From an uncultured Saprospiraceae bacterium (GTDB lineage Bacteria; Bacteroidota; Bacteroidia; Chitinophagales; Saprospiraceae), in the NCBI GenBank assembly GCA_937981555.1, contig CALJOK010000083.1:1-53594 (forward strand): DNA of 53,594 nucleotides, in the 5' to 3' direction. The position numbers and the translations under genes are program-made. Every line of letters starts with the position of its first letter. The stretch's first letter is position 1. The notes under the pieces were generated by a model, which worked only from the letters and a program-made list of their open reading frames with translations, ran no database searches and was not told where the DNA came from. Of this stretch, positions 46,115-53,594 are shown one piece after another.

Positions 46115-47710
46115 ATGAAAAACCTTTGGTTCGCATTAATTCTTCTTTTTTCAGCTAGCCAACTTTTTGGACAAGCATCATTAGAAGCCATTGATGATAT
46201 TCCTGCTAGTCTTGCCGCAACTATTACTGCAGATGATTTACGAGCACATTTATCGATACTTGCTTCCGACGAATTCGAAGGACGAGAAACAGGAACGGAA
46301 GGAAATCGAAAAGCTGCAGAATATATTGCTAATCATTTTAAGTCATTAGGATTACCAACAATTGGTGATGACGATTCTTATTATCAAAACGTAATGTTTA
46401 CTTGGACGAAATGGGAAGAAGCAAGCTTGGAAGTGAACGGTGAAAAATTCAGACACTTGTGGGACTTTTTATCCTTCCCTTCTCGGAATGGAGAAATGCC
46501 AATGTTGCAAATTGATGAGGTGGTGTTTTTAGGATACGGGATCGATGATGAGAAACATAGTGATTATGGCAAAAAGAATTTGAAGGGAAAAACCATTATG
46601 ATTTACAAGGGAGAACCTATGGACAAAAAAGGAAACTCTCGAATTACAGGAGATACAACACCTTCAGAATGGACTACAAATTGGGAAATGAAATTAAAAA
46701 AAGCACATGAAAAAGGAGTGAAGACTGTCTTGTTCATCGAGAATAATTTACAAAAAGAAATTAGCGAAAATCGAAGATTTTTAGTTGGTGCCAAAATGAC
46801 TTTAGGGGAGCAGGCTGATCCTTCGACGATGTATGCCAATAGTGCTTATATCTCAACCAATATTGCAAAAGCAATCATGGGAAAGAAAGCTAGAAAAGTA
46901 ATCAAGGCTAGAAATAAAATAAAGAAAAAAGGAAAATCAAAAAGCGTTACTATTCCAACTAACATGAAACTTGTTCAAACAAAAGATATCAAAACTTTAG
47001 TTGGAAATAATGTTTTGGGATTCATCGAAGGAAGTGATCCTAAACTAAAAGATGAAGTAGTAGTGGTGACGGCGCATTATGATCATTTGGGGAAAAGAGG
47101 CGAAGATGTTTACAACGGAGCAGATGACAATGGATCTGGAACGAGTACAGTTTTGGAAGTGACACAAGCATTAGTCGAAGCAAAAAAACAAGGACAAGGA
47201 CCAAGAAGAAGTATTTTATGTATGTTGGTTACAGGGGAAGAAAAAGGATTATTGGGATCTCAATTTTATGCTGAGCATCCGATTTATCCAATTGCGAATA
47301 CTGTTGCTAATGTGAATGTAGACATGGTAGGTCGAGTAGATGAAAAATATACAGATAATCCAAATTACGTTTATGTGATTGGTTCAGATAGGTTGAGTAC
47401 AGAACTTCATGACATTAATGAAAACGTGAATAAAAAATATACCAACTTAGTTTTGGATTACACTTATAATGAGGACGATGATCCAAATAGATATTACTAT
47501 CGATCAGATCATTATAATTTTGCAGAAAAAGGAATTCCAGCGATCTTTTACTTTAATGGAACACATGCAGATTATCACCGAACTTCAGATACAATTGAAA
47601 AAATTAATTTTGATAAAATGGCGATCATTGGAAAATTAGTTTTCCATACTGCTTGGCAATTAGCTAATCAAGATAAAAGAATTGAAGTAAATGTAGAAGG
47701 AAGGAATTAG
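46115..47710 (+). CDS. M28 family (aminopeptidase) zinc peptidase
   Basis: This 531-residue exported protein has a signal peptide (MKNLWFALILLFSASQLFGQ), a region of about residues 40-90 typical of the M28 N-terminus (LRAHLSILASDEFEGRETGTEGN), and an intervening PA-type insert. The M28 catalytic core shows VVVTAHYDHLG, YNGADDNGSG (zinc-bridging Asp), GEEKGLLGS (Glu base and zinc ligand), NVDMVGR and THADYHRTSDT (last His ligand). It should release N-terminal amino acids from peptides in the periplasm or outside. A terminator follows at 47738. Confidence 0.92.
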   Translation: MKNLWFALILLFSASQLFGQASLEAIDDIPASLAATITADDLRAHLSILASDEFEGRETGTEGNRKAAEYIANHFKSLGLPTIGDDDSYYQNVMFTWTKWEEASLEVNGEKFRHLWDFLSFPSRNGEMPMLQIDEVVFLGYGIDDEKHSDYGKKNLKGKTIMIYKGEPMDKKGNSRITGDTTPSEWTTNWEMKLKKAHEKGVKTVLFIENNLQKEISENRRFLVGAKMTLGEQADPSTMYANSAYISTNIAKAIMGKKARKVIKARNKIKKKGKSKSVTIPTNMKLVQTKDIKTLVGNNVLGFIEGSDPKLKDEVVVVTAHYDHLGKRGEDVYNGADDNGSGTSTVLEVTQALVEAKKQGQGPRRSILCMLVTGEEKGLLGSQFYAEHPIYPIANTVANVNVDMVGRVDEKYTDNPNYVYVIGSDRLSTELHDINENVNKKYTNLVLDYTYNEDDDPNRYYYRSDHYNFAEKGIPAIFYFNGTHADYHRTSDTIEKINFDKMAIIGKLVFHTAWQLANQDKRIEVNVEGRN

Positions 47711-47737
47711 GATAAACGTCTAATATAAAAATTGAAA

Positions 47738-47771
47738 AGAGCGTCACAAGTTAAACTTGGACGCTCTTTTT
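47738..47771 (+). terminator. Rho-independent terminator after the M28 peptidase
   Basis: An AGAGCGTC/GACGCTCT stem with an inner CAAGTT/AACTTG pair is followed by TTTTT. Confidence 0.85.
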
Positions 47772-47835
47772 CGTTTCATTGGATTACAAAATTCTATTAG
47801 AAGCAAAGCCGAAGCTTTGCGAGTAGGCAAAAAAA

Positions 47836-48040
47836 AAGTGAGTTAAGAACCGACCTTACCCCCCAATAAGCTGGTTCCACTCACTTAGTTTAAGGTCACT
47901 TCTGACCTCAAAGATCTTTACTTAATTATTCCTTCTGTGTTTGATAGTGTTCTTAGTGTCCTTCGATACGGGGGTATCTGGGAGGAACTTTCGTAAAAAT
48001 CTTTTTCTTTTGGATTCCCTCATTTGGGAATTGTTTTTTT
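47836..48040 (+). ncRNA. candidate structured small RNA, unit 1 (C6-loop hairpin)
   Basis: The 5' part forms AAGTGAGT / ACTCACTT (47836-47843 with 47879-47886) and an inner GAACCG / TGGTTC stem around a CTTACCCCCCAATAA loop. Next come AGGTCA-CTTC-TGACCT (47893-47908), GATAC-GGGG-GTATC (47965-47978), a TGGGAGGAA box (47979-47987), and a terminator ATTCCC-TCATTT-GGGAAT plus seven T (48014-48040). No protein is encoded. The match to unit 2 in loop, mini-hairpin, box and spacing is the main evidence. The 5' end is a guess. Confidence 0.62.
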
Positions 48041-48321
48041 ATAAAGGAGTGAGTAATGAGACCGATATTACCCCCCAATAAATCGGTCTCACTCACCCTT
48101 TATAAAGTCATTGCTGACTCTATTTCTTTATTCTCCAACCAGTAAAAAATACTGATTTTCGATTCACATTTTTTTTTACAAACTTATGGGAGGAAGTTAG
48201 AAATGGAGGTTTTGAATTTGAAAAACTGAGTGATAATTTTTCCGCTCATTTTGTTTCCCAAAGACATATATGTATTTCCAACAACTGTGCCAGTTAAGTT
48301 TTTTAACTGAAATATTTTTTT
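48041..48321 (+). ncRNA. candidate structured small RNA, unit 2 (C6-loop hairpin)
   Basis: The first hairpin spans 48041-48103: ATAAAGG and GTGAGT pair with ACTCAC and CCTTTAT with one bulged A, and an inner perfect 9-bp stem GAGACCGAT/ATCGGTCTC presents ATTACCCCCCAATAA. Then come AGTCA-TTGC-TGACT (48106-48119), CAGTA-AAAAA-TACTG (48140-48154) and the TGGGAGGAA box at 48187-48195. A terminator CAGTTAA/TTAACTG plus T run ends it at 48321. Compared with unit 1, the stems differ by paired changes while the loop and box are kept. Confidence 0.62.
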
Positions 48322-48692
48322 ATTTAAGATTAAAAAATATTTGTTGAAAGTAGTTTTCTCATTTCTGTAATTCTACCTATAAGTAATTTTTCAAAAAGTT
48401 TTTTGATTCATTTTTCTAAAAAGAAATCATCAACTCAACTTTGTAACTTTCTCTTTAACTTTTTAAAAGAGTATGTTATGCGTTACGATTATTCCTTTTG
48501 CAATTTTGAAGCCAACACTTGCCAATTTTTTTTTTCGAAAATCAAAATTGTGACACGGGAAAAAATTACATAGTTATTTTTTTAATTATTTGAAATGATA
48601 AAACTGCACTTTTGACCTTTTTGTGAAAATGTCAATGTTTGCAAGGCGTAGAACTGTCTTATTTCTCCGTCAAATTGGCAGATTTTAGGCAA

Positions 48693-48708
48693 TGGCACAT
48701 CGTTTGGA
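48693..48708 (+). promoter_or_regulatory. sigma-54-like promoter element upstream of htpG (weak)
   Basis: TGGCAC-N5-TTGGA matches the -24/-12 layout with the correct 12-bp spacing, except that the -12 GC is GG here. It lies about 160 bp upstream of the htpG start. No activator gene is seen nearby, so this is only suggestive. Confidence 0.25.
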
Positions 48709-48864
48709 ACAGGGTAAACTGTGTATTTTAAACAATGATTTTTTTTTCATAATTTCTTTAAAAATCTATAAATAAATTTTTAAAAAAATTGAAGAACCTT
48801 TAGAATACTCAGATTTAGAAAATCTTCCTAAGATTCATTTTTTATAAAAAAATAAAAACAAACC

Positions 48865-50730
48865 ATGCAAAAAGGTAATATTTCAGTTGAAACGGAAAAC
48901 ATCTTTCCCATCATCAAACAATTCCTCTATTCTGACCAAGAGATATTTTTGAGAGAATTGGTTTCTAATGCAGTTGATGCCACTTCTAAATTAAAAACAC
49001 TTGCGTCTAAGGGTGAGGTTAAAGGTGAAATTGGCGATATAACAATTGAAGTTTCGGTAGATAAAGAAAACAAGACGATTACGATTGCTGATAAAGGTAT
49101 CGGGATGACAGAAGCTGAGGTGATGAAGTATTTGAACCAAGTAGCGTTTTCGAGTGCGACAGAATTTTTGGAAAAATATAAAAACGAAAGTTCTATCATC
49201 GGACATTTCGGGTTAGGGTTTTATTCTGCATTTATGGTAGCGGATAAAGTGGAAGTGAAAACTCGTTCATACAAAAAGAATAAAAAAGGAACGACTTGGA
49301 CTTGTATAGGCGATACAGAATATACCATCGATTCGAATGATCGAAAAACTAGAGGAACTGATATCATCTTACATGTTAGTGATGATGCCACAGAATTCTT
49401 GGATGAAGGACGAATCGAAGGCCTTTTGACTAAGTACTGTAAATTCCTTCCAGTAGAAATTAAGTTTGGAACAAAAACAGAAACTTCATTTGAAGGAGAA
49501 GGCGATGACCAAAAAGAAATTAAAACGGAAGTTGATAATATCATCAATAACCCAAATCCGATTTGGAAGAAAAAGGCGAATAAATTAAAAGAAGAGGATT
49601 ATAAAAAATTCTACAATGAATTATATCCTTATTCTACTCCTCCTATGTTTTGGATTCACTTGGATATTGATTTTCCATTTAATTTGACAGGGATATTGTA
49701 TTTCCCAAAATTGGGTAATTCAATTGAAGTTCAAAAAAATAAAATTCAATTATACTCTAACCAAGTTTATGTAACTGATGAGGTTAAAGAAATTGTACCT
49801 GAGTTTTTGACTTTGTTACATGGTGTGATTGATTCGCCAGATATTCCTTTGAATGTTTCTAGAAGTTATTTGCAGAGCGATGCGAATGTGAAAAAAATCA
49901 CAGGTTACATTACTAAAAAGGTAGCTGACAAATTAGCTAGCCTTTTCAAAAAGAAAAGAGAAGACTTCGAATCAAAATGGAATGACTTAGGCGTATTCGT
50001 GAAATACGGAATGTTGTCTGAAGAAAAATTCCATGATAAAGCAAAGAAGTTTGTCTTATTAAAAGATGTGGATGGAAATCTTTCTACGATTGAAGAATTC
50101 AAAGAGAAGATAAAAGATGTACAGACAGACAAGCATAACAAATTAGTGATGGTTTACACTAATAACCCTGCTAGTTCTGACACCTATATAGAGGCTGCAA
50201 AAAATAAAGGATATTCTGTATTGCAATTTGATAATGTGATTGATAATCACTTTATACAGCATATGGAGTCAAAATTAGGAGATGTTACTTTCGTTCGAGT
50301 AGATTCTGATACTGCTGATAATCTGGTGCAAAAGGATGAAGTGACTGAATCTGTATTGAATGAAAAAGAACAAGAGAAAGTGAAAACATTATTTGAATCA
50401 AAAGTAAGTCAAGCAGGTGCGACAATTACAATGAAAGCTTTGTCTCCTGATGATTTGCCAGTTCAAATTACTCGACCTGAGTTCATGCGAAGAATGAAAG
50501 AGATGCAATCATTGCAAGGAATGGGTATGGAAGGATTCCCTGATAGTTATAATGTGGTAGTCAATTCAAACCATCCTTTGGTCGCAGAAAAATTATTGAA
50601 AATGCGAAGCGAAGAGAAGAAAGAAGATTTCGTTACACATCTATATGATTTAGCTAGATTGAATCAAGGAATGTTGCAAGGAGCAGAGTTGAGTGCATTT
50701 GTTAATAAGAGTTTAGAGTTTTTGAAATAA
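48865..50730 (+). CDS. htpG: molecular chaperone HtpG (Hsp90)
   Basis: This 621-residue chaperone has the GHKL ATPase N-terminus (QFLYSDQEIFLRELVSNAVDA, TIADKGIGMTEAEV, IGHFGLGFYSAFMVADKV) and the middle-domain NVSRSYLQ motif (residues around 330). The C-terminal domain is present and complete. It assists folding of client proteins under stress in the cytoplasm. It starts with ATG and ends in a clear terminator. Confidence 0.96.
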   Translation: MQKGNISVETENIFPIIKQFLYSDQEIFLRELVSNAVDATSKLKTLASKGEVKGEIGDITIEVSVDKENKTITIADKGIGMTEAEVMKYLNQVAFSSATEFLEKYKNESSIIGHFGLGFYSAFMVADKVEVKTRSYKKNKKGTTWTCIGDTEYTIDSNDRKTRGTDIILHVSDDATEFLDEGRIEGLLTKYCKFLPVEIKFGTKTETSFEGEGDDQKEIKTEVDNIINNPNPIWKKKANKLKEEDYKKFYNELYPYSTPPMFWIHLDIDFPFNLTGILYFPKLGNSIEVQKNKIQLYSNQVYVTDEVKEIVPEFLTLLHGVIDSPDIPLNVSRSYLQSDANVKKITGYITKKVADKLASLFKKKREDFESKWNDLGVFVKYGMLSEEKFHDKAKKFVLLKDVDGNLSTIEEFKEKIKDVQTDKHNKLVMVYTNNPASSDTYIEAAKNKGYSVLQFDNVIDNHFIQHMESKLGDVTFVRVDSDTADNLVQKDEVTESVLNEKEQEKVKTLFESKVSQAGATITMKALSPDDLPVQITRPEFMRRMKEMQSLQGMGMEGFPDSYNVVVNSNHPLVAEKLLKMRSEEKKEDFVTHLYDLARLNQGMLQGAELSAFVNKSLEFLK

Positions 50731-50751
50731 AAAATTCAAAAATTATATTTT

Positions 50752-50790
50752 AAAAAGAGTCATTCTATCAATTAGAATGACTCTTTTTTT
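50752..50790 (+). terminator. Rho-independent terminator after htpG
   Basis: A perfect GAGTCATTCTA/TAGAATGACTC stem with a 5-nt loop is followed by seven T. Confidence 0.92.
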
Positions 50791-50994
50791 ATGGATAAAC
50801 GATATATGAGGTTGAATTAAATTTATTTTTATATAAAGAATATTCTAATGCGGAATAGTTTTTGAAAACATTAAAATACTAACTTATACAATATTTTGGT
50901 ATAGTAGAAACGACACCCACAACCCAATACCCTATTCGAAACAATAATCATTGTTTTTAGAAATCTCCTAAGCGTTTCTAAATTCCAAAAAAAA

Positions 50995-53355
50995 ATGGAC
51001 ATGAAAGAATCTTCTTTAATAAACACAACTTATTCTCCTTCAATTTTTTCTAACCTCTTTCAAAATATGTTTGATTCGGTACTCATCTATAATTATGAGA
51101 CTGAAACTATCAAAGAATGCAATCAATCAATTCTTAAGCTGTTAGGTTATACTAAAGATGGATTATTGGAATTAAATCGATTTGATCTGATGCCTCAATA
51201 CTCGTCTCTTTATCCAAGTGTTGATATTCATGAGCTGATAGGAAGTGATCACCGAGAAAAAGTAATGAAAGGAGAAGTGATATATTCTACAGGAGAGTTT
51301 ATTAGAAAAAGTGGAGAAACAGCATTTGCTCAAGTCAATATAGTTCCTACTGGAGAAGAACGTGGTGATGCTTTTGTAATTCTACATGAGATTACTCAAG
51401 AGTTGGAAAACACCAAAATCTTAAAGCAGAGTAAAAAGAAATATGAAACGATTTTCAATAATGCTTGTGAGTCGATTATTTATTTTGACCTTACTGAAAA
51501 TAAATTGGTAGAGTGTAATAAGGTGGCAGTTGAAATGTTTCGGGCAGCTAATAAGTCTGAATTTTTGCAAGCTGATTGGAGGAGGTTCTATGCACAAAGT
51601 GATGGTACTTTGAATCAACTTGCGATAAATAATTTTTTTAAAGGAATTCTTAGAGAAGCAAAAAAGGTAGGAAGTTGCTGCTGTGTTTTTTTAGCACATA
51701 GATTTGATGGGAGTACCTTCGTTGCAGAATTAACAACTGTTTCCGTAAATAAAAAAACTGAATCCAAGGTTATCTTTTTTTTAAAAGATATCACAGAGGA
51801 ATATTACAATAAACTCAAGTGGGAAAAATTATATTACGAACAAGAACAAATTCTTGATTCGATGCCCTTGCAATTTGGACAAAAAGATTTAGAAAATAAT
51901 TTTGTCAAAGGGAATAAAGCTTTGAAGCATGCTTTAGGTCTCCCATCGGGAAATATTGAAGGTAGAAATTTAGCAGAATTTATGTCTGAAGAAGATGCTA
52001 AAAAGGCTCAGCTAGAGGACTTGCAAATTGTAAAAACTAAACAACCTATATTTGGTATTACGACATTGGTGAAAGATAAGGATGGAAAATCGACATGGTC
52101 GAAAGTAGATAAATTACCAATGTTCAACAAAAAAAATGAAGTAATTGGAATTCAAATTCATGTGGTAGATGTGACGGACTTGGTCGAAACAAATAGAAAG
52201 ATCATAGAAAGCGAACGAAATCATAATGCATTATTTGATAATGCTTTTGATGGAATCATGATTTTTGATTGTACCGATGATAAAGTTATACGATGTAATT
52301 TGAGGTTGGCGACTTATCTTTCGACTGATACTCGAAATATCATTGCGACCTCTTTTGTAGAATTTTCACCAGAGCATCAAACTAATGGAATGGAGTCTAG
52401 TCAAGCATTTGAAGAAGTGGTGAAGAAAACAAAAAAGCGAGGAACGTATGAAACGGAGTGGGTTTTCTCAGCAAAAAATGGAGGACAATTGGTTTGTGAA
52501 ATGATAGCATTTTTACTTCCTCAAGGTACTTCGTGTCAAATTATGTTTGTCATTAAAGATATTACTGATCGAAAAGAACAAGACAAAATCATTAAAGGAA
52601 ATGTAGTTGCGTTGAATTTGAAAAATGCAGAAATGAGGAAGTACATTGAGTCAAATACTCAACTAGAAAATTTTGCAGCAATTGCTTCTCATGATATGCA
52701 AGCTCCTTTGAGAACCATTCAAAGTTATACGCAACTGTTACAAAAAAGCTTGAAAGAAAATGCAACACCTGCTCAAAATGAGTACATGCATTTCATCACA
52801 AGTTCGACCAGTAATATGAGGCATTTGATTCGAGATTTGCGAGCATTCTCGAAAGTGGATTCTACTAAATTGAATATTCGTTCCATTAATATGGACTTCA
52901 TGTTGACAGAAGTTATAAAGGAATTAAAAGCTTCGATTGATTATCAACGTGCAGAAGTGGTGATTGTCAATAAACTGCCAGTTGTGGATGGAGATCGAAT
53001 TAAGTTGAAGCAACTGTTCCAAAACTTAATTACAAATGCTTTGAAATATGTAGATAAAGATGTGATTCCAAGAGTTGAAATTTCTTCCGAAGAACGAGAA
53101 GCAGACTTTCTTTTTAAAGTAAAAGATAATGGAATTGGTATTGCTGAAAAAAATCAAGAACGGATTTTTCAACTCTTCGAACGACTACATGAGATGAGTC
53201 AATATGTAGGAACTGGAATTGGTTTATCACTTTGTAAAAAAGTAGTGGAACAACATTTTGGTGAAATAGGAGTCGAATCGAATGAAGGAGAGGGGAGTAC
53301 ATTTTACTTTTCTATCTCGAAAGAGGTGAGCGAAAAGATTAAAGAGATTAGATGA
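50995..53355 (+). CDS. multi-PAS sensor histidine kinase
   Basis: This 786-residue kinase has no clear membrane helix, so it is probably cytoplasmic. Four PAS-like segments occupy about residues 15-130, 145-270, 285-400 and 405-530, each with the FDSVLIYNYETETI or NACESIIYFDLTEN type of start. The H-box is ASHDMQAPLRTIQSY with phospho-acceptor His566. The N, G1 and G2 boxes are NLITNALKYV, DNGIGI and GTGIGLSLCKKVVEQH. It has no receiver domain and no regulator next to it. It may sense redox or a ligand through the PAS domains. Confidence 0.9.
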   Translation: MDMKESSLINTTYSPSIFSNLFQNMFDSVLIYNYETETIKECNQSILKLLGYTKDGLLELNRFDLMPQYSSLYPSVDIHELIGSDHREKVMKGEVIYSTGEFIRKSGETAFAQVNIVPTGEERGDAFVILHEITQELENTKILKQSKKKYETIFNNACESIIYFDLTENKLVECNKVAVEMFRAANKSEFLQADWRRFYAQSDGTLNQLAINNFFKGILREAKKVGSCCCVFLAHRFDGSTFVAELTTVSVNKKTESKVIFFLKDITEEYYNKLKWEKLYYEQEQILDSMPLQFGQKDLENNFVKGNKALKHALGLPSGNIEGRNLAEFMSEEDAKKAQLEDLQIVKTKQPIFGITTLVKDKDGKSTWSKVDKLPMFNKKNEVIGIQIHVVDVTDLVETNRKIIESERNHNALFDNAFDGIMIFDCTDDKVIRCNLRLATYLSTDTRNIIATSFVEFSPEHQTNGMESSQAFEEVVKKTKKRGTYETEWVFSAKNGGQLVCEMIAFLLPQGTSCQIMFVIKDITDRKEQDKIIKGNVVALNLKNAEMRKYIESNTQLENFAAIASHDMQAPLRTIQSYTQLLQKSLKENATPAQNEYMHFITSSTSNMRHLIRDLRAFSKVDSTKLNIRSINMDFMLTEVIKELKASIDYQRAEVVIVNKLPVVDGDRIKLKQLFQNLITNALKYVDKDVIPRVEISSEEREADFLFKVKDNGIGIAEKNQERIFQLFERLHEMSQYVGTGIGLSLCKKVVEQHFGEIGVESNEGEGSTFYFSISKEVSEKIKEIR

Positions 53356-53380
53356 AAATATTGTTTTGGAAAAAAATAAA

Positions 53381-53413
53381 AAAGAGTCGTTGCGAAAGTG
53401 ATGGCTCTTTTTT
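53381..53413 (+). terminator. Rho-independent terminator after the histidine kinase
   Basis: An AAGAGTC/GGCTCTT stem with one G-T pair is followed by a T run. Confidence 0.75.
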
Positions 53414-53479
53414 TATTGGAAATAATAATTTTGTATTTTTATTCAGACAAAATATTAAAGGTTATTCTAAATAGAATTT

Positions 53480-53515
53480 TAAATTTTGCGCGCATGCGTG
53501 ATACACTAAATTTTG
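53480..53515 (+). promoter_or_regulatory. possible Bacteroidota-type promoter
   Basis: TAAATTTTG occurs at 53480-53488 and again at 53507-53515. The first can supply a TTTG -33 box and the second a TA-N3-TTTG box, one base longer than the TAnnTTTG consensus, with an 18-bp spacer. It lies just upstream of the last, incomplete gene. Confidence 0.3.
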
Positions 53516-53538
53516 AAAACATAAAATAAATCACCATA

Positions 53539-53594
53539 ATGTTGGATGAATTATTTCAAAGTAAGAAAACGGCCGAGTCAATTTCTAAGCGTAA
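53539..53594 (+). CDS. start of an incomplete coding region
   Basis: An ATG at 53539 opens a frame (MLDELFQSKKTAESISKR) that is still open at the end of the window. Too little is seen to name it. It follows the kinase terminator and a possible promoter. Confidence 0.5.
   Translation, partial: MLDELFQSKKTAESISKR

Larger units (their letters stand above)
47711..48864. other. 1.15-kb non-coding gap between the M28 peptidase and htpG
   Basis: After the peptidase terminator there is a GCAAAGC-CGAA-GCTTTGC hairpin near 47803-47820, then two tandem RNA-like units (47836-48040 and 48041-48321), each ending in a terminator. The last 540 bp is AT-rich upstream sequence of htpG with a possible sigma-54-like box. 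No protein of plausible size was seen. Confidence 0.7.

Noticed and set aside
47836-48110. The two C6-loop hairpins as a short CRISPR array or a tandem attachment site.
   Set aside because: Only two copies exist, about 212 bp apart, the arms differ by paired changes, and there are no cas genes or integrase.
48203-48229. An 8-codon frame (MEVLNLKN) after GGAGGAAG in unit 2.
   Set aside because: The phylum rarely uses Shine-Dalgarno sites, and unit 1 keeps the box without a following start codon.

Overview
The window is an AT-rich stretch of a Bacteroidota chromosome. The evidence is a GLPGLI-family secreted protein, AraC- and LytTR-type regulators with the architectures usual in this phylum, lipoproteins with Bacteroidota-style signal peptides, a xerD / Ig-like lipoprotein / lptB run, almost no Shine-Dalgarno sequences, and A/T-rich start regions. 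The family mix would suit a Saprospiria- or Flavobacteriia-like marine or soil heterotroph, but the sequence does not fix the genus. I see no rRNA, tRNA, CRISPR array, prophage or complete insertion sequence.

Layout. 0.08-21.6 kb holds four same-strand genes of a phenylacetate/aromatic-CoA type pathway (paaJ thiolase, paaZ with an extra C-terminal domain, an enoyl-CoA hydratase, paaK). They are separated by accessory genes: a DMP19/YwqK protein, an ankyrin protein, a SEC-C protein, a pentapeptide membrane protein, two GT-C glycosyltransferases, ArsM, an SRPBCC protein, a GLPGLI protein, an AraC regulator and a serine hydrolase. 21.6-30.7 kb carries ExbD, a di-haem peroxidase, the 2-oxoglutarate dehydrogenase E2, a metallophosphoesterase and a TRAP transporter whose DctQM and DctP genes are split by an L,D-transpeptidase. 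30.9-39.8 kb carries a LytTR regulator, an NfeD/flotillin pair in which flotillin is frameshifted, an EamA transporter, the xerD-lipoprotein-lptB unit and aat. 39.9-47.7 kb carries envelope and stress genes (M23 peptidase, Bcp, ComF, HtrA, HD protein, M28 peptidase). 48.9-53.4 kb carries htpG and a multi-PAS histidine kinase.

The least explained part is the 1.15 kb gap between the M28 peptidase and htpG. It holds two tandem, related RNA-like units on the plus strand. Each has a long hairpin that presents the same C6 loop, a GTCA/TGAC mini-hairpin, a TGGGAGGAA box 116-120 nt downstream of the C run, and its own terminator. The stems differ between the units by compensatory changes. I rate this the best candidate for an undescribed element. 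A second structural oddity is a 200-bp inverted-repeat (MITE- or BIME-like) element in the xerD/aat divergent gap.

Functionally, the paa-type genes feed aromatic-derived acyl-CoA into central metabolism, where the E2 of 2-oxoglutarate dehydrogenase acts. The TRAP system imports organic acids. HtrA, HtpG, Bcp and possibly flotillin/NfeD cover envelope and protein stress.
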